Below, piece by piece: positions 37,309-51,209 of a stretch of DNA of 64,000 nucleotides. Position 1 is the stretch's first letter; each line of letters begins with the position of its first letter. The notes beneath the pieces were generated by a model, which saw only the letters and a program-made list of their open reading frames with translations, searched no databases and was not told where the DNA came from. Origin of the DNA: Sipunculus nudus (taxonomy: Eukaryota > Annelida > Sipuncula > Golfingiida > Sipunculidae); NCBI GenBank assembly GCA_026874595.1, contig CM049322.1:1349900-1413899 (forward strand). The letters are read 5' to 3'. The position numbers and the translations under genes are program-made.

Positions 37309-37680
37309 ATGGTCGGAAACGCATTTATGGAGACATAGTTCCTTTGCATACACTTTGCTTACGCTTTGCTTATGCTTTTATTACGGTGAAAACACCAAAG
37401 AACTCAAGCAATTTTTTGGAAATACAGACAAGTATGAACCATAGGGACACAGCCTGGTTCCCTGGCTACACAATAGTGCCTGTTAGTCATCACGAATCTA
37501 AAAATTAAGGGTCAAACCGTTCTATCTAAATCAGAAATAGATAATACTATTAATTTCAAAAAGTGATAATATTGAGTTTAGGGAGCCATTTTTCTTTTTT
37601 ACCTCAAGTGATCAACAGTTATGTTCCTTCGACATAGATAGACTCTTGGAGAGCCTAATATTATATTATATCTTCAGAAT
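37309..37680 (+). repeat. B monomer with 1-bp deletion after the anchor, copy 2
   Basis: The anchor reads atggtcggaaacgc, as at 22716. It adds ttctgcgg for ttcttcgg just before the anchor, a change shared only with 56846, tying U2 and U4 together. Confidence 0.92.
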
Positions 37681-39182
37681 ATGGTTGCAAATCGCCTTTA
37701 TGGAGACATAGTTCCTTTGCTTACATTTTGCTTACGCTTAGCTTTTGCTTTGCTTACGAAGAAAACACCACAGATTTTAAGCATTTTTCTACAAACACTC
37801 ACAAATACTACCCATAGGGACACTGACTGGTTCACTGGCTACACGAAAATACCTGTTAGTGGTCAGTACTCTAAATATTAGGGGTCAAATCGTACAATCA
37901 AAATCAGAAATAGCTATTACTTCTCAATTCTAAAAGTGATATAATCTAATTTAGGGACCCATTTTTCTCTTTTAACCTCAATAATCAAAAGTTTTTATAC
38001 CATATTCGACATAAATAGACAGCTGGGAAGTCTAACATTATATTATTTCTTCGGAAAATGGTCGGAAAACGCATTTATGGAGACATAGTTCCTTTGCTTA
38101 CACTTTGCTTACGATTTGCTTATGCTTTGCTTACGGTGAAAACACCAAAGAACTCAAGCATTTTTCTGCAAATACAGACAAGTATGAACCATAGGGACAC
38201 AGCCTGGTTCCCTGGCTACACAATAGTGCCTGTTAGTCATCATGAATCTAAAAATAAAGGGTCAAACCGTTCTATCTAAATCAGAAATAGATAATACTAT
38301 TAATTTCAAAAAGTGATAATATCGAGTTTAGGGACCCATTTTTCTTTTTTACCTGAATTGATTAACAGTTATGTTCCTTCGACATAGATAGACTCTTGGA
38401 CAGCCTAATATTATATTATACCTTCAGAATATGGTTGCAAATCGCCTTTATGGAGACATAGTTCCTTTGCTTACATTTTGCTTACGCTTTACTTATGCTT
38501 TGCTTACGAAGAAAACACCACAGATTTTAAGCATTTTTCTACAGATACTCACAAATACTACCCATAGGGACACAGACTGGTTCACTGGCTACATGATAAT
38601 ACCTGTTAGTGGTCAGTACTCTAAATATTAGGCGTCAAATCCTACAATGAAAACCAGAAATAGCTATAACTTCTCAATTCTAAAAGTGATATAATCTAAT
38701 TTAGGGACCCATTTTTCCCTTTTAACCTCAATAATCAAACGTTTTTTTTTACCATATTCAACATAAATAGACTGCTGGGAAGTCTAACATTATATTATTT
38801 CTCCGGAAAATGGTCGAAAAACGCATTTATATAGACATAGTTCCTTTGCTTACACTTTGCTTACACTTTGCTTATGCTTTTATTACGGTGAAAACACCAA
38901 AGAACTCAAGCAATATTTTGGAAATACAGACAAGTATGAACCATAGGGAAACAGCCTGGTTCCCTGGCTACACAATAGTGCCTGTTAGTCATCACGAATC
39001 TAAAAATTAAGGGTCAAACCGTTCTATCTAAATCAGAAATAGATAATACTATTAATTTCAAAAAGTGATAATATCGGGATTAGGGACCCATTTTTCTTTT
39101 TTACCTGAATTGATTAACAGTTATGTTCCTTCGACATAGATAGACTCTTGGACAGCCTAATATTATATTATACCTTCAGAAT

Positions 39183-39556
39183 ATGGTTGCAAATCGCCTT
39201 TATGGAGACATAGTTTCTTTGCTTACATTTTGCTTACGCTTTGCTTATGCTTTGCTTACGAAGAAAACACCACCGATTTTAAGCATTATTCTTCAAATAC
39301 AAATACTACCCATAGGGACACAGACTGGTTCACTGGCTACATAATAATACCTGTTAGTGGTCATTACTCTAAATATTAGGGGTCAAATCGTACAATCAAA
39401 ATCAGAAATAGCTATTACTTCTCCATTTCTAAAAGTGATATAATCTAATTTAGGGACCCATTTTTCTCTTTTAACCTCAATAATCAAAAGTTTTTTTACC
39501 ATATTCGACATAAATAGACTGCTGGGAAGTCTAACATTATATTATTTCTTCGGAAA
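39183..39556 (+). repeat. A monomer with 4-bp deletion, copy 1
   Basis: It has cttcaaatacaaatactacc where related copies (24966, 30196) have cttcaaatactcacaaat, a 4-bp loss at about 39300 that shifts the open frame. The same allele is at 58720. Confidence 0.92.
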
Positions 39557-42500
39557 ATGGTCGGAAAACGCATTTATGGAGACATAGTTCCTTTGCTTAC
39601 ACTTTGCTTACGCTTTGCTTCTGCTTTGCTTACGGTGAAAACACCAAAGAACTCAAGCATTTTTCTGCAAATACAGACAAGTATGAACCATAGGGACACA
39701 GCCTGGTTCCCTGGCTACACAATAGTGCCTGTTGGTCATCATGAATCTAAAAATTAAGGGTCAAACCGTTCCATCTAAATCAGAAATAGATAATACTATT
39801 AATATCAAAAAGTGATAATATCGATTTTAGGGACCCATTTTTCTTTTTTACCTGAATTGATCAACAGTTATGATCCAAATTCGACATAAATAGACTCTTG
39901 AGAGCCTAATATTATATTATATCTTCAGAATATGGTTGCAAATCGCCTTTATGGAGACATAGTTTCTTTGCTTACATTTTGCTTACGCTTTGCTTATGCT
40001 TTGCTTACGAAGAAAACACCACAGATTTTAAGCATTTTTCTACAAACACTCACAAATACTACCCATAGGGACACTGACTGGTTCACTGGCTACACGAAAA
40101 TACCTGTTAGTGGTCAGTACTCTAAATATTAGGGGTCAAATCGTACAATCAAAATCAGAAATAGCTATTACTTCTCAATTCTAAAAGTGATATAATCTAA
40201 TTAAGGGACCCGTTTTTCTCTTTTAACCTCAACAATCAAAAGTTTTTATACCATATTCGACATAAATAGACTGCTGGGAAGTCTAACATTATATTATTTC
40301 TTCGGAAAATGGTAGGAAAACGCATTTATGGAGACATAGTTCCTTTGCTTACACTTTGCTTACGCTTTGCTTATGCTTTTATTACGGTGAAAACACCAAA
40401 GAACTCAAGCAATTTTTTGGAAATACAGACAAGTATGAACCATAGGGACACAGTCTGGTTCCCTGGCGACACAATAGTGCCTGTTAGTCATCACGAATCT
40501 AAAAATTAAGGGTCAAACCGTTCTATCTAAATCAGAAATAGATAATACTATTAATTTCAAAAAGTGATAATATTGAGTTTAGGGAGCCATTTTTCTTTTT
40601 TACCTCAATTGATCAACAGTTATGTTCCTTCGACATAGATAGACTCTTGGAGAGCCTAATATTATATTATATCTTCAGAATATGGTTGCAAATCGCCTTT
40701 ATGGAGACATAGTTTCTTTGCTTACATTTTGCTTACGCTTTGCTTATGCTTTGCTTACGAAGAAAACACCACCGATTTTGAGCATTATTCTACAAATACT
40801 CACAAATACTACCCATAGGGACACAGACTGGTTCACTGGCTACATAATAATACCTGTTAGTGGTCAGTACTCTAAATATTAGGGGTCAAATCGTACAATC
40901 AAAATCAGAAATAGCTATTACTTCTCCATTTCTAAAAGTGATATAATCTAATTTAGGGACCCATTTTTCTCTTTTAACCTCAATAATCAAAAGTTTTTTT
41001 ACCATATTCGACATAAATAGACTGCTGGGAAGTCTAACATTATATTATTTCTTCGGAAAATGGTCGGAAAACGCATTTATGGAGACATAGTTCCTTTGCT
41101 TACACTTTGCTTACGCTTTGCTTATGCTTTGCTTACGGTGAAAACACCAAAGAACTCAAGCATTTTTCTGCAAATACAGACAAGTATGAACCATAGGGAC
41201 ACAGCCTGGTTCCCTGGCTACACAATAGTGCCTGTTAGTCATCATGAATCTAAAAATTAAGGGTCAAACCGTTCCATCTAAATCAGAAATAGATAATACT
41301 ATTAATTTCAAAAAGTGATAATATCGGGATTAGGGACCCATTTTTCTTTTTTACCTGAATTGATCAACAGTTATGTTCCAAATTCGACATAGATAGACTC
41401 TTGGAGAGCCTAATAATATATTATATCTTCAGAATATGGTTGCAAATCGCCTTTATGGAGACATAGTTCCTTTGCTTACATTTTGCTTACGCTTTGCTTA
41501 TGCTTTGCTTACGAAGAAAACACCACCGATTTTAAGCATTATTCTACAAATACTCACAAATACTACCCATAGGGACACAGATTGGTTTACTGGCTACATA
41601 ATAATACCTGTTAGTGGACAGTACTCTAAATATTAGGGGTCAAATCGTACAATCAAAATCAGAAATAGCTATTACTTCTCAATTCTAAAAGTGATATAAT
41701 CTAATTTAGGGACCCATTTTTCTCTTTTAACCTCCATAATCAAAAGTTTTTTTACCATATTCGACATAAATAGACTGCTGGGAAGTCTAACATTATATTA
41801 TTTCTTCGGAAAATGGTCGGAAAACGCATTTATGGAGACATAGTTCCTTTGCTTACACTTTGCTTACGCTTTGCTTATGCTTTTCTTACGGTGAAAACAC
41901 CAAAGAACTCAAGCATTTTTCTGCAAATACAGACAAGTATGAACCATAGGGACACAGCCTGGTTCCCTGGCTACACAATAGTGCCTGTTAGTCATCATGA
42001 ATCTAAAAATTAAGGGTCAAACCGTTCCATCTAAATCAGAAATAGATAATACTATAAATTTCAAGAAAGTGATAATATCGGGATTAGATACCCATTTTTC
42101 TTTTTTACCTGAATTGATCAACAGTTATGTTCCAAATTCGACATAAATAGACTCTTGAGAGCCTAATATTATATTTTATCTTCAGAATATGGTTGCAAAT
42201 CGCCTTTATGGAGACATAGTTCCGTTGCTTACATTTTGCTTACGCTTTGCTTATTCTTTGCTTACGAAGAAAATACCAAAGAATTTAAACATTTCTCTAC
42301 AAATACTCACAAATACTACCCAAAGGGACACTGACTGGTTCACTGGCTACACGATTATACCTGTTGGTGGTCAGTACTCTAAATATTAGGGGTCAATTCG
42401 TACAATCAAAATCAGAAATAGCTATTACTTCTCAATTCTAAAAGGGATATAATCTAGTTTAGGGACCCATTTTTCTCTTTTAACCTCAATAATCAAAAGT

Positions 42501-44441
42501 TTTTTTACCATATTCGACATAAATAGACTGCTGGGAAGTCTAACATTATATAATTCTTCGGAAAATGGTCGGAAAACGCATTTATGGAGACATAGTTCCT
42601 TTGCTTACACTTTGCTTACGCTTTGCTTATGCTTTTCTTACGGTGAAAACACCAAAGAACTCAAGCAATTTTTTTGAAATACAGACAAGTATGAACCATA
42701 GGGACACAGCCTGGTTCCCTGGCTACACAATAGTGCCTGTTAGTCATCATGAATCTAAAAATTAAGGGTCAAACCGTTCTAACTAAATCAGAAATAGATC
42801 ATACTATTAATTTCAAAAAGTGATAATATCGAGTTTAGGGAGCCATTTTTCTTTTTTACCTGAATTGATCAACAGTTATGTTCCTTCGACATAGAAAGGC
42901 TCTTGGAGAGCCTAATATTATATTATATCTGCAGCATATGGTTGCAAATCGCCTTTATGGAGACATAGTTCCGTTGCTTACATTTTGCTTACGCTTTGCT
43001 TATGCTTTGCTTACGAAGAAAACACCACAGAATTTAAACATTTCTCTACAAATACTCACAAATACTACCCATAGGGACACTGACTGGTTCACTGGCTACA
43101 TGATAATACCTGTTAGTGGTCAGTACTCTAAATATTAGGGGTCAAATCGTACAATGAAAATCAGAATTAGCTATTACTTCTTAATTCTAAAAGTGATATA
43201 ATCTAATTTAGGGACCCATTTTTCTCTTTAAACCTCAATAATCAAACGTTTTTTTTTACCATATTCAACATAAATAGACTGCTGGGAAGTCTAACATTAT
43301 ATTATTTCTCCGGAAAATGGTCGGAAAACGCATTTATGGAGACATAGTTCCTTTGCTTACACCTTGCTTACGCTTTGCTTATGCTTTGCTTACGGTGAAA
43401 ACACCAAAGAACTCAAGCATTTTTCTGCAAAAACAGACAAGTATGAACCATAGGGACACAGCCTGGTTCCCTGGCTACACAATAGTGCCTGTTAGTCATC
43501 ATGAATCTAAAAATTAAGGGTCAAACCGTTCCATCTAAATAAGAAATAGATAATACTATTAATATCAAAAAGTGATAATATCGAGTTTAGGGAGCCATTT
43601 TTCTTTTTTACCTGAATTGATCAACAGTTATGTTCCAAATTCGACAAAAATAGACTCTTGAGAGCCTAATATTATATTATATCTTCAGAATATGGTTGCA
43701 AATCGCCTTTATGGAGACATAGTTTCCTTGCTTACATTTTGCTTACGCTTTGCTTATGCTTTGCTTACGAAGAAAACACCACAGATTTTAAGCATTTTTC
43801 TACAAACACTCACAAATACTACCCATAGGGACACTGACTGGTTCACTGGCTACACGAAAATACCTGTTAGAGGTCAGTACTCTAAATATTAGGGGTCAAA
43901 TCGTACAATCAAAATCAGAAATAGCTATTACTTCTCAATTCTAAAAGTGATATAATCTAATTTAGGGACCCATTTTTCTCTTTTAACCTCAACAATCAAA
44001 AGTTTTTATACCATATTCGACATAAATAGACTGCTGGGAAGTCTAACATTATATTATTTCTTCGGAAAATGGTCGGAAAACGCATTTATGGAGACATAGT
44101 TCCTTTGCTTACACTTTGCTTACGCTTTGCTTATGCTTTTATTACGGTGAAAACACCAAAGAACTCAAGCAATTTTTTGGAAATACAGACAAGTATGAAC
44201 CATAGGGACACAGTCTGGTTCCCTGGCTACACAATAGTGCCTGTTAGTCATCACGAATCTAAAAATTAAGGGTCAAACCGTTCTATCTAAATCAGAAATA
44301 GATAATACTATTAATTTCAAAAAGTGATAATATTGAGTTTAGGGAGCCATTTTTCTTTTTTACCTCAATTGATCAACAGTTATGTTCCTTCGACATAGAT
44401 AGACTCTTGGAGAGCCTAATATTATATTATATCTTCAGAAT

Positions 44442-44817
44442 ATGGTTGCAAATCGCCTTTATGGAGACATAGTTCCTTTGCTTACACTTTGCTTACGCTT
44501 TGCTTATGCTTTTATTACGGTGAAAACACCAAAGAACTCAAGCAATTTTTTGGAAATACAGACAAGTATGAACCATAGGGGCACAGTCTGGTTCCCTGGC
44601 TACACAATAGTGCCTGTTAGTCATCATGAATCTAAAAATTAAGGGTCAAACCGTTCCATATAAATCAGAAATAGATAATACTGTTAATTTCAAAAAGTGA
44701 TAATATCGGGATTAGGGACCCATTTTTCTTTTTTACCTGAATTGATCAACAGTTATGTTCCAAATTCGACATAAATAGACACTTGGAGAGCCTAATATTA
44801 TATTATATCTTCAGAAT
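44442..44817 (+). repeat. A/B fusion monomer 3
   Basis: It starts as A and switches to B between about 44461 and 44485, ending acagtctgg and tcatcatgaatc. It has the same structure and linker tags as the fusion at 23088, so it is a copy of that event and not an independent one. A private change gives aggggcacag for agggacacag. Confidence 0.92.
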
Positions 44818-47800
44818 ATGGTTGCAAATCGCCTTTATGGAGACATAGTTCCTTTGCTTACATTTTGCTTACGCTTTGCTTATGCTTTGCTTACGAAGAA
44901 AACACCACAGATTTTAAGCATTTTTCTACAAACACTCACAAATACTACCCATAGGGACACTGACTGGTTCACTGGCTACACGAAAATACCTGTTAGTGGT
45001 CAGTACTCTAAATATAAGGGGTCAAATCGTACAATCAAAATCAGAAATAGCTATTACTTCTCAATTCTAAAAGTGATATAATCTAATTTAGGGACCCATT
45101 TTTCTCTTTTAACCTCAATAATCAAAAGTTTTTATACCATATTCGACATAAATAGACTGCTGGGAAGTCTAACATTATATTATTTCTTCGGAAAATGGTC
45201 GGAAAACGCATTTATGGAGACATAGTTCCTTTGCTTACACTTTGCTTACGATTTGCTTATGCTTTGCTTACGGTGAAAACGCCAAAGAACTCAAGCATTT
45301 TTCTGCAAATACAGACAAGTATGAACCATAGGGACACAGCCTGGTTCCCTGGCTACACAATAGTGCCTGTTAGTCATCATGAATCTAAAAATAAAGGGTC
45401 AAACCGTTCTATCTAAATCAGAAATAGATAATACTATTAATTTCAAAAAGTGATAATATCGAGTTTAGGGACCCATTTTTCTTTTTTACCTGAATTGATT
45501 AACAGTTATGTTCCTTCGACATAGATAGACTCTTGGAGAGCCTAATATTATATTATACCTTCAGAATATGGTTGCAAATCGCCTTTATGGAGACATAGTT
45601 CCTTTGCTTACATTTTGCTTACGCTTAGCTTTTGCTTTGCTTACGAAGAAAACACCACAGATTTTAAGCATTTTTCTACAAACACTCACAAATACTACCC
45701 ATAGGGACACTGACTGGTTCACTGGCTACACGAAAATACCTGTTAGTGGTCAGTACTCTAAATATTAGGGGTCAAATCGTACAATCAAAATCAGAAATAG
45801 CTATTACTTCTCAATTCTAAAAGTGATATAATCTAATTTAGGGACCCATTTTTCTCTTTTAACCTCAATAATCAAAAGTTTTTATACCATATTCGACATA
45901 AATAGACAGCTGGGAAGTCTAACATTATATTATTTCTTCGGAAAATGGTCGGAAAACGCATTTATGGAGACATAGTTCCTTTGCTTACACTTTGCTTACG
46001 ATTTGCTTATGCTTTGCTTACGGTGAAAACACCAAAGAACTCAAGCATTTTTCTGCAAATACAGACAAGTATGAACCATAGGGACACAGCCTGGTTCCCT
46101 GGCTACACAATAGTGCCTGTTAGTCATCATGAATCTAAAAATAAAGGGTCAAACCGTTCTATCTAAATCAGAAATAGATAATACTATTAATTTCAAAAAG
46201 TGATAATATCGAGTTTAGGGACCCATTTTTCTTTTTTACCTGAATTGATTAACAGTTATGTTCCTTCGATATAGATAGACTCTTGGACAGCTTAATATTA
46301 TATTATACCTTCAGAATATGGTTGCAAATCGCCTTTATGGAGACATAGTTCCTTTGCTTACATTTTGCTTACGCTTTACTTATGCTTTGCTTACGAAGAA
46401 AACACCACAGATTTTAAGCATTTTTCTACAGATACTCACAAATACTACCCATAGGGACACAGACTGGTTCACTGGCTACATGATAATACCTGTTAGTGGT
46501 CAGTACTCTAAATATTAGGCGTCAAATCCTACAATGAAAACCAGAAATAGCTATAACTTCTCAATTCTAAAAGTGATATAATCTAATTTAGGGACCCATT
46601 TTTCCCTTTTAACCTCAATAATCAAACGTTTTTTTTTACCATATTCAACATAAATAGACTGCTGGGAAGTCTAACATTATATTATTTCTCCGGAAAATGG
46701 TCGAAAAACGCATTTATATAGACATAGTTCCTTTGCTTACACTTTGCTTACACTTTGCTTATGCTTTTATTACGGTGAAAACACCAAAGAACTCAAGCAA
46801 TATTTTGGAAATACAGACAAGTATGAACCATAGGGAAACAGCCTGGTTCCCTGGCTACACAATAGTGCCTGTTAGTCATCACGAATCTAAAAATTAAGGG
46901 TCAAACCGTTCTATCTAAATCAGAAATAGATAATACTATTAATTTCAAAAAGTGATAATATCGGGATTAGGGACCCATTTTTCTTTTTTACCTGAATTGA
47001 TCAACAGTTATGTTCCAAATTCGACATAGATAGACTCTTGGAGAGCCAAATAATATATTATATCTTCAGAATATGGTTGCAAATCGCCTTTATGGAGACA
47101 TAGTTCCTTTGCTTACATTTTGCTTACGCTTTGCTTATGCTTTGCTTACGAAGAAAACACCACCGATTTTAAGCATTATTCTACAAATACTCACAAATAC
47201 TACCCATAGGGACACAGATTGGTTCACTGGCTACATAATAATACCTGTTAGTGGTCAGTACTCTAAATATTAGGGGTCAAATCGTACAATCAAAATCAGA
47301 AATAGCTATTACTTCTCAATTCTAAAAGTGATATAATCTAGTTTAGGGACCCATTTTTCTCTTTTAACCTCAATAATCAAAAGTTTTTTTACCATATTCG
47401 ACATAAATAGACTGCTGGGAAGTCTAACATTATATAATTTCTTCGGAAAATGGTCGGAAAACGCATTTATGGAGACATAGTTCCTTTGTTTACACCTTGC
47501 TTACGCTTTGCTTATGCTTTGCTTATGGTGAAAACACCAAAGAACTCAAGCATTTTTCTGCAAATACAGACAAGTATGAACCACAGGGACACAGCCTGGT
47601 TCCCTGGCTACACAATAGTGCCTGTTAGTCATCATGAATCTAAAAATAAAGGGTCAAACCGTTCTATCTAAATCAGAAATAGATAATATTATTAATTTCA
47701 AAAAGTGATAATATCGAGTTTAGGGACCCATTTTTCTTTTTTACCTGAATTGATCAACAGTTATGTTCCTTCGACATAGATAGACTCTTGGAGAGCCTAA

Positions 47801-50800
47801 TATTATATTATACCTTCAGAATATGGTTGCAAATCTCCTTTATGGAGACATAGTTCCTTTGCTTACATTTTGCTTACGCTTTGCTTATGCTTTGCTTACG
47901 AAGAAAACACCACAGATTTTAAGCATTTTTCTACAAATACTCACAAATACTACCCATAGGGACACAGACTGGTTCACTGGCTACATGATAATACCTGTTA
48001 GTGGTCAGTACTCTAAATATTAGGGGTCAAATCGTACAATGAAAATCAGAATTAGCTATTACTTCTTAATTCTAAAAGTGATATAATCTAATTTAGGGAC
48101 CCATTTTTCTCTTTAAACCTCAATAATCAAACGTTTTTTTTACCATATTCAACATAAATAGACTGCTGGGAAGTCTAACATTATATTATTTCTCCGGAAA
48201 ATGGTCGGAAAACGCATTTATGGAGACATAGTTCCTTTGTTTACACTTTGCTTACGCTTTGCTTATGCTTTGCTTACGGTGAAAACACCAAAGAACTCAA
48301 GCATTTTTCTGCAAATACAGACAAGTATGAACCATAGGGACACAGCTTGGTTCCGTGGCTACACAATAGTGCCTGTTAGTCATCATGAATCTAAAAATTA
48401 AGGGTCAAACCGTTACATCTAAATCAGAAATAGATAATACTATAAATTTCAAAAAAGTGATAATATCGGGATTAGATACCCATTTTTCTTTTTTACCTGA
48501 ATTGATCAACAGTTATGTTCCAAATTCGACATAAATAGACTCTTGGAGAGCCTAATATTATATTTTATCTTCAGAATATGGTTGCAAATCGCCTTTATGG
48601 AGACACAGTTCCGTTGCTTACATTTTGCTTACGCTTTGCTTATGCTTTGCTTACGAAGAAAACACCACAGATTTTAAGCATTTTTCTACAAACACTCACA
48701 AATACTACCCATAGGGACACTGACTGGTTCACTGGCTACACGAAAATACCTGTTAGTGGTCAGTACTCTAAATATTAGGGGTCAAATCGTACAATCAAAA
48801 TCAGAAATAGCTATTACTTCTCAATTCTAAAAGTGATATAATCTAATTTAGGGACCCATTTTTCTCTTTTAACCTCAACAATCAAAAGTTTTTATACCAT
48901 ATTCGACATAAATAGACTGCTGGGAAGTCTAACATTATATTATTTTTTTCGGAAAATGGTCGGAAAACGCATTTATGGAGACATAGTTCCTTTGCATACA
49001 CTTTGCTTACGCTTTGCTTATGCTTTTATTACGGTGAAAACACCAAAGAACTCAAGCAATTTTTTGGAAATACAGACAAGTATGAACCATAGGGACACAG
49101 CCTGGTTCCCTGGCTACACAATAGTGCCTGTTAGTCATCACGAATCTAAAAATTAAGGGTCAAACCGTTCTATCTAAATCAGAAATAGATAATACTATTA
49201 ATTTCAAAAAGTGATAATATTGGGTTTAGGGAGCCATTTTTCTTTTTTACCTCAAGTGATCAACAGTTATGTTCCTTCGACATAGATAAACTCTTGGAGA
49301 GCCTAATATTATATTATATCTTCAGAATATGGTTGCAAATCGCCTTTATGGAGACATAGTTCCTTTGCTTACATTTTGCTTACGCTTTGCTTATGCTTTG
49401 CTTACGAAGAAAACACCACCGATTTTAAGCATTATTCTACAAATACTCACAAATACTACCCAAAGGGACACAGACTGGTTCACTGGCTACATAATAATAC
49501 CTGTTAGTGGTCAGTACTCTAAATATTAGGGGTCAAATCGTACAATCAAAATCAGAAATAGCTATTACTTCTCCATTTCTAAAAGTGATATAATCTAATT
49601 TAGGGACCCATTTTTCTCTTTTAACCTCAATAATCAAAAGTTTTTTTACCATATTCGACATAAATAGACTGCTGGGAAGTCTAACATTATATTATTTCTT
49701 CGGAAAATGGTCGGAAAACGCATTTATGGAGACATAGTTCCTTTGCTTACACTTTGCTTACGCTTTGCTTATGCTTTGCTTACGGTGAAAACACCAAAGA
49801 ACTCAAGCATTTTTCTGCAAATACAGACAAGTATGAACCATAGGGACACAGCCTGGTTCCCTGGCTACACAATAGTGCCTGTTAGTCATCATGAATCTAA
49901 AAATTAAGGGTCAAACCGTTCCATCTAAATCAGAAATTGATAATACTATTAATTTCAAAAAGTGATAATATCGGGATTAGGGACCCATTTTTCTTTTTTA
50001 CCTGAATTGATCAACAGTTATGTTCCAAATTCGACATAGATAGACTCTTGGAGAGCCTAATAATATATTATATCTTCAGAATATGGTTGCAAATCGCCTT
50101 TATGGAGACATAGTTCCTTTGCTTACATTTTGCTTACGCTTTGCTTATGCTTTGCTTACGAAGAAAACACCACCGATTTTAAGCATTATTCTACAAATAC
50201 TCACAAATACTACCCATAGGGACACAGATTGGTTCACTGGCTACATAATAATACCTGTTAGTGGTCAGTACTCTAAATTTTAGGGGTCAAATCGTACAAT
50301 CAAAATCAGAAATAGCTATTACTTCTCAATTCTAAAAGTGATATTATCTAATTTAGGGACCCATTTTTCTCTTTTAACCTCAATAATCAAAAGTTTTTTT
50401 ACCATATTCGACATAAATAGACTGCTGGGAAGTCTAAGATTATATTATTTCTTCGGAAAATGGTCGGAAAACGCATTTATGGAGACATAGTTCCTTTGCT
50501 TACACTTTGCTTACGCTTTGCTTATGCTTTGCTTACGGTGAAAACACCAAAGAACTCAAGCATTTTTCTGCAAATACAGACAAGTATGAACCATAGGGAC
50601 ACAGGCTGGTTCCCTGGCTACACAATAGTGCCTGTTAGTCATCATGAATCTAAAAATTAAGGGTCAAACCGTTACATCTAAATCAGAAATAGATAATACT
50701 ATAAATTTCAAAAAAGTGATAATATCGGGATTAGATACCCATTTTTCTTTTTTACCTGAATTGATCAACAGTTATGTTCCAAATTCGACATGAATAGACT

Positions 50801-51209
50801 CTTGGAGAGCCTAATATTATATTTTATCTTCAGAATATGGCTGCAAATCGCCTTTATGGAGACATAGTTCCGTTGCTTACATTTTGCTTACGCTTTGCTT
50901 ATGCTTTGCTTACGAAGAAAACACCACAGAATTTAAACATTTCTCTACAAATACTCACAAATACTACCCATAGGGACACAGACTGGTTCACTGGCTACAC
51001 AATAGTGCCTGTTAGTCATCACGAATCTAAAAATTAAGGGTCAAACCGTTCTATCTAAATCAGAAATAGATAATACTATTAATTTCAAAAAGTGATAATA
51101 TTGAGTTTAGGGAGCCATTTTTCTTTTTTACCTCAATTGATCAACAGTTATGTTCCTTCGACATAGATAGACTCTTGGAGAGCCTAATATTATATTATAT
51201 CTTCAGAAT
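44818..51209 (+). repeat. Nested 17-mer duplication, copy 1 (6,392 bp)
   Basis: The run of monomers from 44818 repeats from 51210 at a constant 6,392 bp. Shared private tags are aaatataagg ends (about 45010 and 51402), gaaaacgccaaag (about 45277 and 51669), ttcgatatagatag with gacagctt (about 46265 and 52657), gagccaaataat (about 47043 and 53435), ccacagggac (about 47581 and 53973) and aatattattaat (about 47686 and 54078). The odd number of monomers is explained by the fusion at 50837. Confidence 0.9.
50837..51209 (+). repeat. A/B fusion monomer 4, late junction
   Basis: It is class A almost to the end of the conserved tract (aatttaaacatttc, gactggttcactggctacac) and turns into class B at about 50991-51003 (aatagtgcctgttagtcatc). 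The junction is about 270 bp further along the monomer than in the fusions at 1688, 23088 and 44442, so this is an independent exchange. The anchor is atggctgc, a private change. Confidence 0.92.

Larger units (their letters stand above)
35430..42188 (+). repeat. Long higher-order unit U2 (6,759 bp, 18 monomers)
   Basis: Anchors: 35430, 35807, 36182, 36559, 36932, 37309, 37681, 38058, 38431, 38810, 39183, 39557, 39932, 40309, 40682, 41060, 41436, 41813. It follows the 20-mer order of U4 but lacks the third and fourth monomers (perfect-dyad A and gcttacaccttgc B), 752 bp in all, as 6,759 + 752 = 7,511. From about 36,000 onward it matches U4/U5 at an offset of 19,537 bp. Confidence 0.88.
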
